Shown piece by piece: positions 49,127 to 58,523 of a stretch of DNA of 64,000 nt; the first letter of the stretch is position 1; every line of letters starts with the position of its first letter. A program made the translations under genes and the position numbers. A model generated the notes under the pieces. The model saw nothing but the letters and a program-made list of their open reading frames with translations. It was not told the DNA's origin and did not search any database. Location of the stretch: positions 4,502,001-4,566,000 of the forward strand of contig NZ_CP032616.1 of the NCBI RefSeq assembly GCF_003626975.1. Reading direction: 5' to 3'. This DNA is from Pseudomonas sp. DY-1. Its GTDB lineage: Bacteria > Pseudomonadota > Gammaproteobacteria > Pseudomonadales > Pseudomonadaceae.

Positions 49127-50934
49127 GCAGAGAGGTCCTCAGGAGGCTGTGGGATGACGCCGGGGGCGGCGTTGCGCATGCGCAGTGTGAGCAGGGCGCC
49201 ACCGTCCGGGTGGTTGGCGAACAGCAACTCGCCACCGAGGGCGCGCATCAGGCTATCGCAGATGGCCAGCCCCAGGCCAAGGCCCTGAGCGCTGGTCTTG
49301 GTGGTGAAGAAGGGCTCGCGGGCATGGCGCAGGGCCTCTTCGGAAAAGCCGGGGCCGTTGTCGCGCAGGTGCAGCTCCACGCCGTCGGCGGTGGTTTCGG
49401 CGCTCAGCCAGATGCGGCGAGGCTGGGGCTTTTCCTTGAGCGCATCGAGGGCATTGGCGAGCAAATTGCCGAGCACCTGGCGCAGACGGGTTTCACCGGC
49501 CTGGACCCACAGCGGTGCGTCTGGCAGATCGCGGATCAATTCCACATCCATGGCTCGGCGGCGCTGAGCGACTAGGGCCAGGGCATCGTCCAGGGCGGGC
49601 TGCAGAGCGACGCTTTCCGGGGCGTGGCGATCGCGGCGGGCGAAGGCGCGCAGGTGCGCGATAATCGAGGCCATGCGGCCGGTCAGCTCGCTGATCTGGC
49701 GCAGGTTGCCGCGAGCATCATCGATGCGTTGGTGGTCCAGTAGCACCCCAGCGTTGTCGGCGTAGCTACGGATCGCCGCCAGGGGCTGGTTCAGCTCGTG
49801 ACTGATGCTCGCCGACATGGTGCCCAGGGCGGACAGCTTGCTCGCCTGCACCAGCTCGTCCTGGGCGCTGACCAGCTCCTGCTGGGCCTGCTCGCGCTCC
49901 AGTACCTCGTCCTTCAGGCGGCTGTTCAGCGCCTCGAGGTCCTGGGTGCGTTCCAGCACGCGCATTTCCAGCTCGCGGCGGGCACTGGCGTCGAGGGCTA
50001 TTCGATCGAGGTAGTGGCGGCGGCGTTGCATCATCAGGCCGAGCAGCAGCAGCAGGGTCAGCAGGGAGGCGCCACCGATGGCGACCGTGGTGGTCACCTG
50101 GCGGTCGACGAGCTGGCGTGGGGCCAGGATGCTGGCGGTCAGCCCGGTTTCGCGGAGCTCGCGGCTCTGGGTGAGCCAGGCGTTGTCGTCCAGCTTCAGT
50201 GGTGGCGGCGCCTGGGTCGGGTAGGGCTGGTTGGCGACTATGGCTGCACGTTCGGCGTTATCCAGCGGGCGGGTGGCATGGAAGCGCCAGTCGCTGCGCG
50301 AGGAGATGATCACCACGCCGTTGGCATCAGTCACCATGAGCTGCTCCGGGGTCTTGCCCCAGAGGGTTTCGGCGTCGTCCAGATCCACCTTCACCACGAG
50401 AATGCCGATGATCCGCGAGCCATTGCGCACCGGGCTGGCGAAGAAGTAACCGCGCTTACGCGAGGTGGTACCGAGGCCGAAGAAGCGCCCCTGCTTGCCT
50501 GCGAGTGCTTCGCGGAAATAGGGGCGGAAGGTGAAGCTGCGGCCGACGAAACTGTCTGACTGATCCCAGTTTGAGGAGCTCAGTGTGAGGCCGGCGGGGC
50601 TCATCAGGTAGATCACATCGGCCCCTGTGTCCTTACGGACCTCCGCCAGCACTCGGTTGGCTTCGGCCTGCAGGGTTGCGCTGTCCGGAGCGGCCAGAAG
50701 GTCACGCAGCGGCGGCAGGTCGGCCAGGATGGGCGGCAGCACCTCGTATCGGTGCAGGGTGCCCAACAGGTTGGCGACGTACAAATCGAGGGTCTGGCGA
50801 TTCTGCTCAGCCAGAGAATCACTGTAGTAGCGCTCGCTGAAATGCTGCAGCGGCCAGAACAGTGGCGCCAGCAGCAGCGCCAACAGCACCAGGCTGCGCC
50901 AGCGTGGGCGGTGGGGGATTGGGGTGGCAGTCAT
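49123..50934 (-). CDS. dctB: C4-dicarboxylate sensor kinase DctB
   Basis: The 603-residue membrane kinase has a first helix at about 13-31. A large periplasmic double-PAS/Cache sensor domain follows to about 280 (GLTLSSSNWDQSDSFVGRSF, GRFFGLGTTSRKRGYFFASP), which in DctB binds C4-dicarboxylates. A second helix lies at about 283-302. A coiled coil precedes the H box with H379 in SASISHELNQPLAAIRSY, followed by ATPase boxes NLLANALDAL and GLGLGLAICDSL. ATG 50934 is chosen because the longer frame to 51057 overlaps the rml terminator region. Confidence 0.92.
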
Positions 50935-51022
50935 GCGGTCACTGTGCGCCGGTCGATGAGGCGCATTATGGCATCGACGCCCGGTGCCGGTGATGTGGCA
51001 GATACGAGAGGTGGTAAAGCGA

Positions 51023-51055
51023 GGGGAGGAGCGAACTCCAGGCTCAGTCCTCCCC
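51023..51055 (-). terminator. Hairpin between rmlD and dctB
   Basis: GGGGAGGA and TCCTCCCC pair across a 17-base loop, 7 bases past the rmlD stop on the minus strand. It is a weak separator between the rml and dct operons. Confidence 0.4.
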
Positions 51056-51061
51056 AAGGAG

Positions 51062-51928
51062 TCAGCGTGGCTGGCGCAGGCACTCTGCCAAGGCAGTGCG
51101 CCAGTCCGGCAGGCTGACCTGCCAGTCCTGCGCCAGCTTGCGGCCGTCCAGACGCGAGTTCAGGGGGCGCTTGGCGGGCGTCGGGTACTCGCTGGAAGGA
51201 ATGGGCACCAGGCGCGCGCAGGGTTTGCCGGCAGCTTTCAACTGGTCAGCAATCGCGCTGGCGAAGCCGAACCAGGATGTCTCGCCCTGATTGGTCAGGT
51301 GGTAGATGCCCCAATTGCGGTTGCCCGCCTGCCACTTGTCAATCAACTGGCTAGTGGCTTGCGCAATGCTGCCAGCCCAGGTCGGCGCCCCCACCTGATC
51401 ATCCACGACTCGCAGCTCTTCGCGCTCCTGCAGCAGGCGCTGCATGGTGAGCAGGAAGTTGCGCCCATGCAGTGAATACACCCAGCTGGTACGGAGAATC
51501 AGGTATTGCCCGCCGACAGCCTGGATCGCCTGCTCGCCAGCGAGCTTGCTCTGGCCGTAGACGCCCAGCGGATGGGGGGCGTCCGCTTCGGTATAGGCCG
51601 CGGTGCCGCTGCCATTGAACACGTAGTCGGTGGAGTAGTGGAACAGCGGGATACCGAGCGCCGCCGCTTCCTCTGCCAGCACGCGCGGCGCGGTGGCATT
51701 GAGGGCGAAGGCGGCTTCCGGCTCGCTCTCGGCCAGGTCCACGGCTGTATGGGCGGCGGCATTGATCAGCAGGTCGGGCGCTTCGCCACGCACCCGCTGA
51801 CGGATCTGCTCTGGATCGGCAAGGTCGAGTTGGTCACGACCGAGGGCAGTGACCTCGGCCTTGCCGGCCAGGACGCGTTTCAGCTCGCGAGCGACCTGGC
51901 CGCTGCTGCCATTGACGAGGATCTTCAT
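51062..51928 (-). CDS. rmlD: dTDP-4-dehydrorhamnose reductase
   Basis: The 288-residue reductase finishes dTDP-L-rhamnose. It has an N-terminal nucleotide-binding loop ([18 protein letters not shown]), STDYVFNGSG, and the catalytic YxxxK in GVYGQSKLAGEQ. Its ATG overlaps the rmlC stop as ATGA. The gene order rmlBACD differs from the P. aeruginosa rmlBDAC order. Confidence 0.95.
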   Translation of the reverse strand: MKILVNGSSGQVARELKRVLAGKAEVTALGRDQLDLADPEQIRQRVRGEAPDLLINAAAHTAVDLAESEPEAAFALNATAPRVLAEEAAALGIPLFHYSTDYVFNGSGTAAYTEADAPHPLGVYGQSKLAGEQAIQAVGGQYLILRTSWVYSLHGRNFLLTMQRLLQEREELRVVDDQVGAPTWAGSIAQATSQLIDKWQAGNRNWGIYHLTNQGETSWFGFASAIADQLKAAGKPCARLVPIPSSEYPTPAKRPLNSRLDGRKLAQDWQVSLPDWRTALAECLRQPR

Positions 51929-52470
51929 TCGAAAACGTCCGCGTCCTTGAAGCTGGCACCGGCCTGGTCCTTGGCGGAGAGCTGCGGGGCCTCCGCAAAC
52001 GGCCAGTCGATGGCGAGGTCCGGATCATCCCAGCGAATGCAGCGCTCGTGCTCGGGCGCGTAGTAGTCGGTGGTCTTGTAGAGGAACTCGGCGTACTCGC
52101 TCAGTACCAGGAAGCCGTGGGCGAAACCTTCGGGTACCCAGAGCTGGCGCTTGTTCTCGGCGGAGAGGTGGACACCCACCCAGCGGCCGAAGGTAGGCGA
52201 GTTGCGGCGAATGTCCACCGCCACGTCGAATACCTCGCCGTGGACCACCCGCACCAACTTGCCCTGCGCCTGCTGCAGTTGATAGTGCAGGCCACGCAGG
52301 ACACCGCGCTGGGAGCGCGAGTGGTTGTCCTGGACGAACTCGCGCTCGACACCGGCGGCTTTCGCGAAATTGCGGGCGTTGAAGCTTTCGTAGAAGAACC
52401 CGCGCTCGTCTCCGAACACCGTGGGTTCGAGGATCAATACGCCAGGGAGTGCAGTGGCTACCACTTTCAT
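51925..52470 (-). CDS. rmlC: dTDP-4-dehydrorhamnose 3,5-epimerase
   Basis: The 181-residue cupin epimerase shows [17 protein letters not shown], the active-site RGLHYQ ([19 protein letters not shown] region) and [16 protein letters not shown]. It starts inside the rmlA stop (ATGA) and ends inside the rmlD start, so translation is coupled on both sides. Confidence 0.95.
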   Translation of the reverse strand: MKVVATALPGVLILEPTVFGDERGFFYESFNARNFAKAAGVEREFVQDNHSRSQRGVLRGLHYQLQQAQGKLVRVVHGEVFDVAVDIRRNSPTFGRWVGVHLSAENKRQLWVPEGFAHGFLVLSEYAEFLYKTTDYYAPEHERCIRWDDPDLAIDWPFAEAPQLSAKDQAGASFKDADVFE

Positions 52471-53339
52471 TCGACTTCACCTGCCAGCTTGTACAGATAC
52501 TGGCCGTAGCCCGTTTTTCCGAATGCCTTGGCCTGGCTTATCAACTGGGTCTTGTCGATCCAGCCATTCTGGAAGGCGATCTCTTCCAGGCACGCGACCT
52601 TCAGGCCCTGGCGGTGCTCGATGGTTTGCACGTACTGGGCTGCTTCCAGCAGGCTGTCATGGGTGCCGGTATCGAGCCAGGCGAAGCCACGACCCAGGCG
52701 CTCGACGCGCAGGTCGCCACGGTGAAGATAGGCATTGTTGACATCGGTGATCTCGAGTTCGCCGCGAGCGGAAGGCTTCACCGCCTTGGCGATTTCAATC
52801 ACGTCATTGTCGTAGAAGTACAGGCCAGTGACGGCGTAGCTGGAGCGAGGCTTCAGCGGCTTCTCCTCGATGGAGATCACGCGATTGCTGTTGTCGAACT
52901 CAACGACACCAAAGCGCTCGGGGTCATTCACCCAGTAGCCGAAGACCGTTGCACCAGACGAATTGCTGGCGGCGCGCTTGAGCTGGTCGGAGAAATGCTG
53001 GCCGTGGAAGATGTTGTCGCCAAGGATCAGGCAAACCGAGTCGTCGCCGATGAATTCTTCGCCAATGAGGAAGGCCTGTGCCAGGCCATCGGGGGACGGC
53101 TGGACGGCATAGCTGATGGCGACGCCGAACTGACTCCCGTCTCCCAGCAGATTGCGATACTGCGGCAGGTCGTGGGGTGTGGATATCAGCAGGATCTCGC
53201 GAATTCCGGCGAGCATGAGGACCGAAAGCGGATAGTAGACCATCGGTTTGTCGTAGATCGGCAGCAACTGCTTGGACACCCCCAAGGTGATCGGATGCAG
53301 TCGGGTACCGGAACCACCGGCGAGAATTATCCCTTTCAT
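52467..53339 (-). CDS. rmlA: Glucose-1-phosphate thymidylyltransferase
   Basis: The 290-residue enzyme makes dTDP-glucose from dTTP and glucose-1-phosphate. The signature [18 protein letters not shown] and [16 protein letters not shown] are intact. ATG 53339 overlaps the rmlB stop as ATGA; the longer frame to 53417 overlaps rmlB and is rejected. Confidence 0.96.
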   Translation of the reverse strand: MKGIILAGGSGTRLHPITLGVSKQLLPIYDKPMVYYPLSVLMLAGIREILLISTPHDLPQYRNLLGDGSQFGVAISYAVQPSPDGLAQAFLIGEEFIGDDSVCLILGDNIFHGQHFSDQLKRAASNSSGATVFGYWVNDPERFGVVEFDNSNRVISIEEKPLKPRSSYAVTGLYFYDNDVIEIAKAVKPSARGELEITDVNNAYLHRGDLRVERLGRGFAWLDTGTHDSLLEAAQYVQTIEHRQGLKVACLEEIAFQNGWIDKTQLISQAKAFGKTGYGQYLYKLAGEVE

Positions 53340-54400
53340 GCTGTTGCTCCCAGTCTTTCTCGTTGATAGCTGCCGTCCTGAACGCGTCGGCACCATTGCA
53401 GATTGTCCAGATACCACTCAACGGTCTTGTGCAGGCCTGTCTCGAAGGTCTCGGCCGGCACCCAGCCCAGCTCCCGCTCGATCTTGCTGGCGTCGATGGC
53501 ATAGCGCAGGTCGTGGCCCGGGCGGTCCTTGACGAAGGTGATCAGCTCTTCGAAGCGGGAGATGCCAGACGGCTTCTGCGGCGCGAGTTCGTCCAGGAGG
53601 CCGCAGATGGTGCGCACCACATCGAGGTTCTTCTGCTCATTGTGGCCACCGATGTTGTAGGTCTCCCCCACCGTGCCGCGCGTGACCACTTCCACCAATG
53701 CGCGGGCATGGTCTTCGACGAACAGCCAGTCACGCACCTGCTGGCCGTCGCCATAGACAGGCAGCGGCTTCCCTTCGAGCGCGTTGAGGATGATCAGCGG
53801 GATGAGCTTTTCAGGGAAATGGTAGGGACCATAGTTGTTCGAGCAATTGGTCAGCAGCACGGGCAGGCCATAGGTGCGATTCCAGGCGCGAACCAGGTGG
53901 TCGGACGCGGCCTTGCTGGCGGAGTAGGGCGAGCTGGGGGCATAGGGCGTCGTTTCCGTGAACAGATCGTCGACGCCGTGAAGGTCACCGTAGACCTCGT
54001 CGGTGGAGATGTGGTGGAAGCGGAAGGCCGCCTTGCGTTGCTCATCCAGTCCCAGCCAGTAGGCCCTTACGCTCTCCAGCAAGCTGTAGGTGCCGACGAT
54101 GTTGGTCTGAATGAATGCCGCGGGGCCGTCGATGGAGCGGTCCACGTGGGATTCGGCGGCAAGGTGCATCACCGCATCAGGCTGGAAGCTCGCCAAGGCA
54201 GCGCCCACGGCCGCACTGTCTGCGATGTCGGCCTGCAGGAAACCATAGCGGGGATTGCTGGCAACCGACTCGATGGATTCCAGATTGCCCGCGTAGGTGA
54301 GCTTATCGATGTTGAGCACTTCGTGCTCAGTGCCAGCGATCAGATGGCGGATTAGTGCTGAGCCGATAAATCCGGCTCCTCCAGTAATGATGATTCGCAT
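53336..54400 (-). CDS. rmlB: dTDP-glucose 4,6-dehydratase
   Basis: The 354-residue short-chain dehydrogenase has [15 protein letters not shown] for NAD, the active-site region [11 protein letters not shown], and YxxxK in [16 protein letters not shown]. It is the first gene of rmlBACD, which supplies dTDP-L-rhamnose for surface polysaccharide. It is divergent from the polysaccharide island across a 790-base gap. Confidence 0.96.
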   Translation of the reverse strand: MRIIITGGAGFIGSALIRHLIAGTEHEVLNIDKLTYAGNLESIESVASNPRYGFLQADIADSAAVGAALASFQPDAVMHLAAESHVDRSIDGPAAFIQTNIVGTYSLLESVRAYWLGLDEQRKAAFRFHHISTDEVYGDLHGVDDLFTETTPYAPSSPYSASKAASDHLVRAWNRTYGLPVLLTNCSNNYGPYHFPEKLIPLIILNALEGKPLPVYGDGQQVRDWLFVEDHARALVEVVTRGTVGETYNIGGHNEQKNLDVVRTICGLLDELAPQKPSGISRFEELITFVKDRPGHDLRYAIDASKIERELGWVPAETFETGLHKTVEWYLDNLQWCRRVQDGSYQRERLGATA

Positions 54401-55190
54401 TTATAACCTGACTCGTACTGATACGGAGACTGGGAAGCCGATGGCGGCAGCCAGTTTCATATTGCTGTTGGGCAGGCGCTGACGCACCGGCAAGAGAAAT
54501 CGCTCTAATCCTGGGACAGGTCCGGCGGGCGAAGATGGTAGCATAACGGCCGCCTTGAAGGCGTTCTGTCGGGACAGGTTGACAGCAAACCGCCATAAAA
54601 GGCTTTCTGGTGGTTATTACGTGGTCGGAAATGTGCCATTCGACAGGGCTTCGCAGCGACGCTGTGCGAGCATTTACAAGTAGCAGTTGGGAAATTAAAA
54701 AGTACTGATTCGTCTTTTTTGCCTGCGAATATCTAAAGGAATTTACGCCCTGCGTCAATCGAGAGAATTCATGGCTTATGTGTCGAAACATAAATCCACG
54801 CAGTGCAAACTTATTTTGTAATGTGAGTCCAGAGCGCTGCTGAAGGTTTTGGTTTTACACTGATAGTTCCTGATCTTGCAGCAGCTTTTATGTGTTTTAT
54901 TCAGCGAAATACAAGAGCAGAGAAGCGCTAAGGGAATGTGTGGCGCGTTCTTGTTCGACCGTGGCAATCGTCCCATTGTGTGCACAAGATTCGTTCGAAA
55001 GCTCCCGCGGGTGCACGTATTTGGCTCTGATTGAGAGTCTCGAGGCAGATTCAGGTTTGGTTATGATTACGTTTTTTGTCTGGGGGGCTGTGACAACCCA
55101 TGGGCGGTGGATCGTCCCACTCTTTCCTGACGCGTCCGGCATGGATCGTGCTGGGGTTCACGGCTGTGCACTAATAGGAAGGATCTGCGG
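54401..55190. other. 790-base AT-rich gap between rmlB and the polysaccharide operon
   Basis: No convincing gene: the only open frames are short (100 residues or fewer), have poor starts and no recognisable features. The DNA is clearly richer in A+T than the rest of the window from about 54.7 kb. It must hold the two divergent promoters, for rmlB (-) and for the glycosyltransferase operon (+). It may be the junction of a horizontally acquired island. A long untranslated leader is possible. Confidence 0.6.
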
Positions 55191-56186
55191 ATGAGTTTTC
55201 AACTGAAGCAGTTGGCATGGAATACGGGAATTGATGAAAAAAATGCTACCGTGGCCTATCCGCTTTTGGAGAGCAGGGTGGCGATCCTGCTGTGCACGTA
55301 CCAAGGCCAGCGATACCTGTCGGAGCAATTGAGTTCGATTGAGCGGCAGAATCACGCGAACTGGATCGTCTGGGCTTCGGATGATGGCTCGCGTGACGAT
55401 ACCCGGGCAATACTCGAGTGTTTCCAGGAACGATGGGGCAAAAGCCGGGTGTCGATTCAGTCGGGGCCGGCCGGTGGGTTTGCCGCGAACTTCCTGTCGT
55501 TGGTATCGAATACCGAAGTCTCTGCCGACTATTATTCGTTTGCCGATCAGGATGATATCTGGGAGCCAGTCAAGGTAGAGCGCGCGGTCGACTGGTTGCG
55601 CAGCATTCCAAGCCATATTCCGGCGTTGTATTGCGCGAGAACAACCCTGGTGGATGAAGAGAACCGTGAAATCGGATTCTCTCCCTTCTTTGGCAAGCCT
55701 CCTTGTTTTGCCAATGCCTTGGTCCAGAACATAGGTGCGGGCAACACCATGGTGTTCAATGAAGCGGCCCGCAATATCCTTCGTCGTGCCGGCGATATCG
55801 ATGTGGTTTCTCACGATTGGTGGGTTTATCTGGTCGTCAGCGGGTGTGGCGGTAGGGTTTATTACGACTCCAGTCCTTCGCTCCGCTATAGGCAGCATGG
55901 TCGGAATCTGATCGGAAGTAACATGGGTATCTGCGCCCGTGCTGCGCGAGTCCAGATGATGCTTGCGGGTGTCTTCCGTGAATGGAATGACAGAAATGTG
56001 CGTGCTCTGGAAAAAGTGCGCGATGAATTGACCCCGGAAAGTAAGAGGGTACTTGATTTGTTTCTAGAGGCAAGGGCCGGAAGTTTCTTGCCGAGAGTCA
56101 AAGGGCTCATCAAGTCCGGAGTACACCGTCAGACCTTTATGGGTAACCTGGGTCTGATACTTGCTGCCGTGTTTGGAAAAATATGA
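55191..56186 (+). CDS. Family 2 glycosyltransferase
   Basis: The 331-residue GT-A protein has a nucleotide-binding start (VAILLCTYQGQRYLSEQLSS), the first acidic site WASDDGSRDDT, and the metal-binding ADQDDIW (DQDD at 119-122), as in rhamnosyl- and other GT2 transferases. AGGAAGGA precedes the ATG. It opens the plus-strand polysaccharide operon. It probably adds an early sugar, perhaps rhamnose given the adjacent rml genes; the acceptor is unknown. Confidence 0.85.
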   Translation: MSFQLKQLAWNTGIDEKNATVAYPLLESRVAILLCTYQGQRYLSEQLSSIERQNHANWIVWASDDGSRDDTRAILECFQERWGKSRVSIQSGPAGGFAANFLSLVSNTEVSADYYSFADQDDIWEPVKVERAVDWLRSIPSHIPALYCARTTLVDEENREIGFSPFFGKPPCFANALVQNIGAGNTMVFNEAARNILRRAGDIDVVSHDWWVYLVVSGCGGRVYYDSSPSLRYRQHGRNLIGSNMGICARAARVQMMLAGVFREWNDRNVRALEKVRDELTPESKRVLDLFLEARAGSFLPRVKGLIKSGVHRQTFMGNLGLILAAVFGKI

Positions 56187-56340
56187 TTCGGATACCTGAG
56201 GCAAGCGCTGTCATCGCTCCTGCAGGTACTGTTGTTTTTGTAGTGGAATTTATTTCATGGGATATGCGTTTGTTATTCCGCCATGCTCCATCGCTTGGCG
56301 AATGTGTGGAATGTCACGAGATTCCTGGTGAAAAACAAAT

Positions 56341-57168
56341 GTGCGCGTTGGCGGGCTGGTTAAATTGAAAGTGGCGACTGGTTATATTTCATATCTTGCA
56401 TCTAATTCCAGATCGATACTTGAAATGGTCTGGAATGAGTTCAATAACAAGTACCTGGCGTCCTACCTTGGATTGTTCTGGGCGTTCGCGCAGCCTGTCT
56501 CCCTGATTGTCGTGATATGGCTGGTTTTCGAGTTGGGCCTTCGCCAAACGAATGAGAACGGCCCTCCCTTTCCACTATGGCTCGCCACTGGCTTGCTGCC
56601 CTGGCTTTTCCTGGTCGAGTCGATAAACGGCTGTTGCAACTCCATCGTCGGGAAAAGGTTTCTCGTGCGTCGAGTGTCTTTCCGCATAAGTTTATTGCCA
56701 ATAATCAGCGTGCTCGTGGCGCTTATTGTCCACCTGGTGCTGGTTTCCCTGCTTCTGAGTGTCCTCGCGCTGATGGGGATTGGGCCGAGTATCTATTGGA
56801 TTCAGATTCCGTACTTCATGCTCTGTGCGCTTGTGCTTGTGCTCGGAGGCGGGTGGTTGATTTCCGCGCTGGTGGTTTTCATTAGCGACATAAAGTACCT
56901 CGTTGCCATATGTATCCAGTTTGGCTTCTGGTGCACTCCTATCGTCTGGGGGCTGGACAGGCTACCTGAGAAATATCAGGTCATCGCCTTTGTAAACCCC
57001 GCGGCTTATATAGTCGATGGCTACAGAAAGTCGCTGTTCGGACAAGAGTGGTTCTTCTCTTCCGGTTGGACCCATACCCTGGCCTTCTGGGCATGGGCGG
57101 TTATTGTCGCGATTGTTGGTGCCACTGTCTTTCGTCGGCTTCGACCACATTTTGCAGATGTAATATGA
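56341..57168 (+). CDS. wzm: Polysaccharide ABC transporter permease Wzm
   Basis: The ABC-2 type permease is about 275 residues with six membrane helices. The signature N-terminal amphipathic stretch is MVWNEFNNKYLASYLGLFWA, followed by LWLATGLLPWLFLVESI and the C-terminal VNPAAYIVDGYRKSLFG, typical of O-antigen and teichoic acid exporters. The start is uncertain (GTG 56341, with later GTG 56371 or ATG 56425). Its stop overlaps the wzt ATG (ATGA). It moves the finished lipid-linked chain across the inner membrane with Wzt. Confidence 0.9.
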   Translation: MRVGGLVKLKVATGYISYLASNSRSILEMVWNEFNNKYLASYLGLFWAFAQPVSLIVVIWLVFELGLRQTNENGPPFPLWLATGLLPWLFLVESINGCCNSIVGKRFLVRRVSFRISLLPIISVLVALIVHLVLVSLLLSVLALMGIGPSIYWIQIPYFMLCALVLVLGGGWLISALVVFISDIKYLVAICIQFGFWCTPIVWGLDRLPEKYQVIAFVNPAAYIVDGYRKSLFGQEWFFSSGWTHTLAFWAWAVIVAIVGATVFRRLRPHFADVI

Positions 57169-58523
57169 CGAACACTGATGATGTTGTTATATCGATTTGC
57201 GGTCTGCGCAAATCGTATAAGGTTTATCGCAAGAACATCGATCGCCTCAAGGAGGCCCTCGATCCGCGCCGTCGTACTTATCACAAGGAGTTTGACGCGC
57301 TGAAAGGGGTTGGTCTTTCCATACGGCGAGGAGAGATTGTCGGGATACTTGGAAGCAACGGGAGTGGCAAAAGTACCCTGCTCAAGATCGTGGCCGGCGT
57401 GCTTCGACAGTCGGAAGGAAAGGTCAAGGTGAATGGTTCCGTTTCGGCACTGCTGGAGTTGGGCGCGGGCTTCAATCCGGAGCAGAGCGGGCTGGAGAAC
57501 ATCTATCTCGCGGGTGTCTTGCGTGGTGTGCCGCGCAAGGTAATGAGGAAAAAGCTCGATGAGATCGTAGAGTTTGCCGACATTGGCGAGTTCATTCACC
57601 AGAAAACCAAATTCTACTCCAGCGGTATGTTCGCCAGGCTCGCCTTTGCCGTATCCATTCATGTGGACCCGGACATCCTGATTATCGATGAGGCACTAAG
57701 TGTGGGCGATGCCGCTTTCAAGAGAAAGTGTTTTGCCAAGTTGGAAGATTTTCGCAAGGCAGGAAAAACCATCCTGCTCGTGTCTCACTCCGAGGCAGCG
57801 ATCACCGAGATGTGCAACAGGGCTGTGCTGATCGATCGCGGGGAAGTGCTGGCGGATGGTCCGGTGAAGGAAACGATCACCAGTTATCTCAAACTGATGA
57901 ACGCAAAAGGCGAGAAGAGAAAGGAAATCCGCGAGGGGATCGTTGCCGGCCAGCTTCTCTCCCCAGCCGTAGACCAGGCCAAGGGCAGCACCCCCGATGC
58001 AGCTCAGCAGCAACGAGCGGCTGACTCGGAGGAGCTCTTTCTGGAGGGGCTCCGCCCTAAGAGCACGGTTGAGTACCCTGCAGAAGGTGCACGATTGCTC
58101 AATGTCAGGATTGAAACCCTGGAGGGACGCAGGGTCAATCGACTGGTGCATGGCAAGCGTTACCGATACGTATACGAGATTGAATTCCACTGCTTATCCC
58201 AGAATGTGTCGTTTGGGATGATGATCAAAACGACTCAGGGGACTGCCTTGTGCGGAGGGAGTTATCCGCAGAAAGATACCTGGATTCGAGAAGTTGCAGC
58301 TGGAGAAGTCAGGGCGGTTACTTGGGAGTTCGACTGCCTGCTAGAGGAAGGAACCTACTTTACGAACTGTGGGGTAATGGCCGATCGGGAAGGGGAGCGG
58401 AGCTACCTCCATCGGATACTCGACGCCTATATGTTTCAAGTGGCACCCCGTGCAGATCGGATCACAACGGCTTGGGTGAATCTCGGTCTGACCGCGAGAT
58501 ATGATGAGAAGGTAGTGACATGA
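57165..58523 (+). CDS. wzt: Polysaccharide ABC transporter ATPase Wzt with C-terminal cargo-binding domain
   Basis: The 452-residue protein has an ABC ATPase at residues 1 to about 250: Walker A GSNGSGKST (63-71), signature YSSGMFARLAFAVSI, Walker B DILIIDEAL, and switch VSHSEAAI. A linker at 250-300 precedes an extra beta-rich C-terminal domain (about 310-445; VSFGMMIKTTQGTALCGGSY). In E. coli O9a Wzt such a domain binds the modified non-reducing end of the finished chain, so export needs a terminal cap. It starts in the wzm stop and ends in the next start, both as ATGA. Confidence 0.9.
   Translation: MTNTDDVVISICGLRKSYKVYRKNIDRLKEALDPRRRTYHKEFDALKGVGLSIRRGEIVGILGSNGSGKSTLLKIVAGVLRQSEGKVKVNGSVSALLELGAGFNPEQSGLENIYLAGVLRGVPRKVMRKKLDEIVEFADIGEFIHQKTKFYSSGMFARLAFAVSIHVDPDILIIDEALSVGDAAFKRKCFAKLEDFRKAGKTILLVSHSEAAITEMCNRAVLIDRGEVLADGPVKETITSYLKLMNAKGEKRKEIREGIVAGQLLSPAVDQAKGSTPDAAQQQRAADSEELFLEGLRPKSTVEYPAEGARLLNVRIETLEGRRVNRLVHGKRYRYVYEIEFHCLSQNVSFGMMIKTTQGTALCGGSYPQKDTWIREVAAGEVRAVTWEFDCLLEEGTYFTNCGVMADREGERSYLHRILDAYMFQVAPRADRITTAWVNLGLTARYDEKVVT

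Noticed and set aside
54532..54543. Possible ops/JUMPstart-like element (GATGGTAGCATA) upstream of the polysaccharide operon
   Set aside because: Only about 8 of 12 bases match GGCGGTAGCGTG and the rest of JUMPstart is absent.
54776..55194. Short frames of 69-100 residues on both strands in the gap before the glycosyltransferase
   Set aside because: No ribosome sites, no family features, mutually overlapping and in AT-rich intergenic DNA.
56183..56368. 61-residue frame whose ATG overlaps the stop of the glycosyltransferase (ATGA)
   Set aside because: The overlap is the same style as in the rml and wz genes, but the product has no recognisable features and overlaps the possible wzm start. 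Too little support to call.
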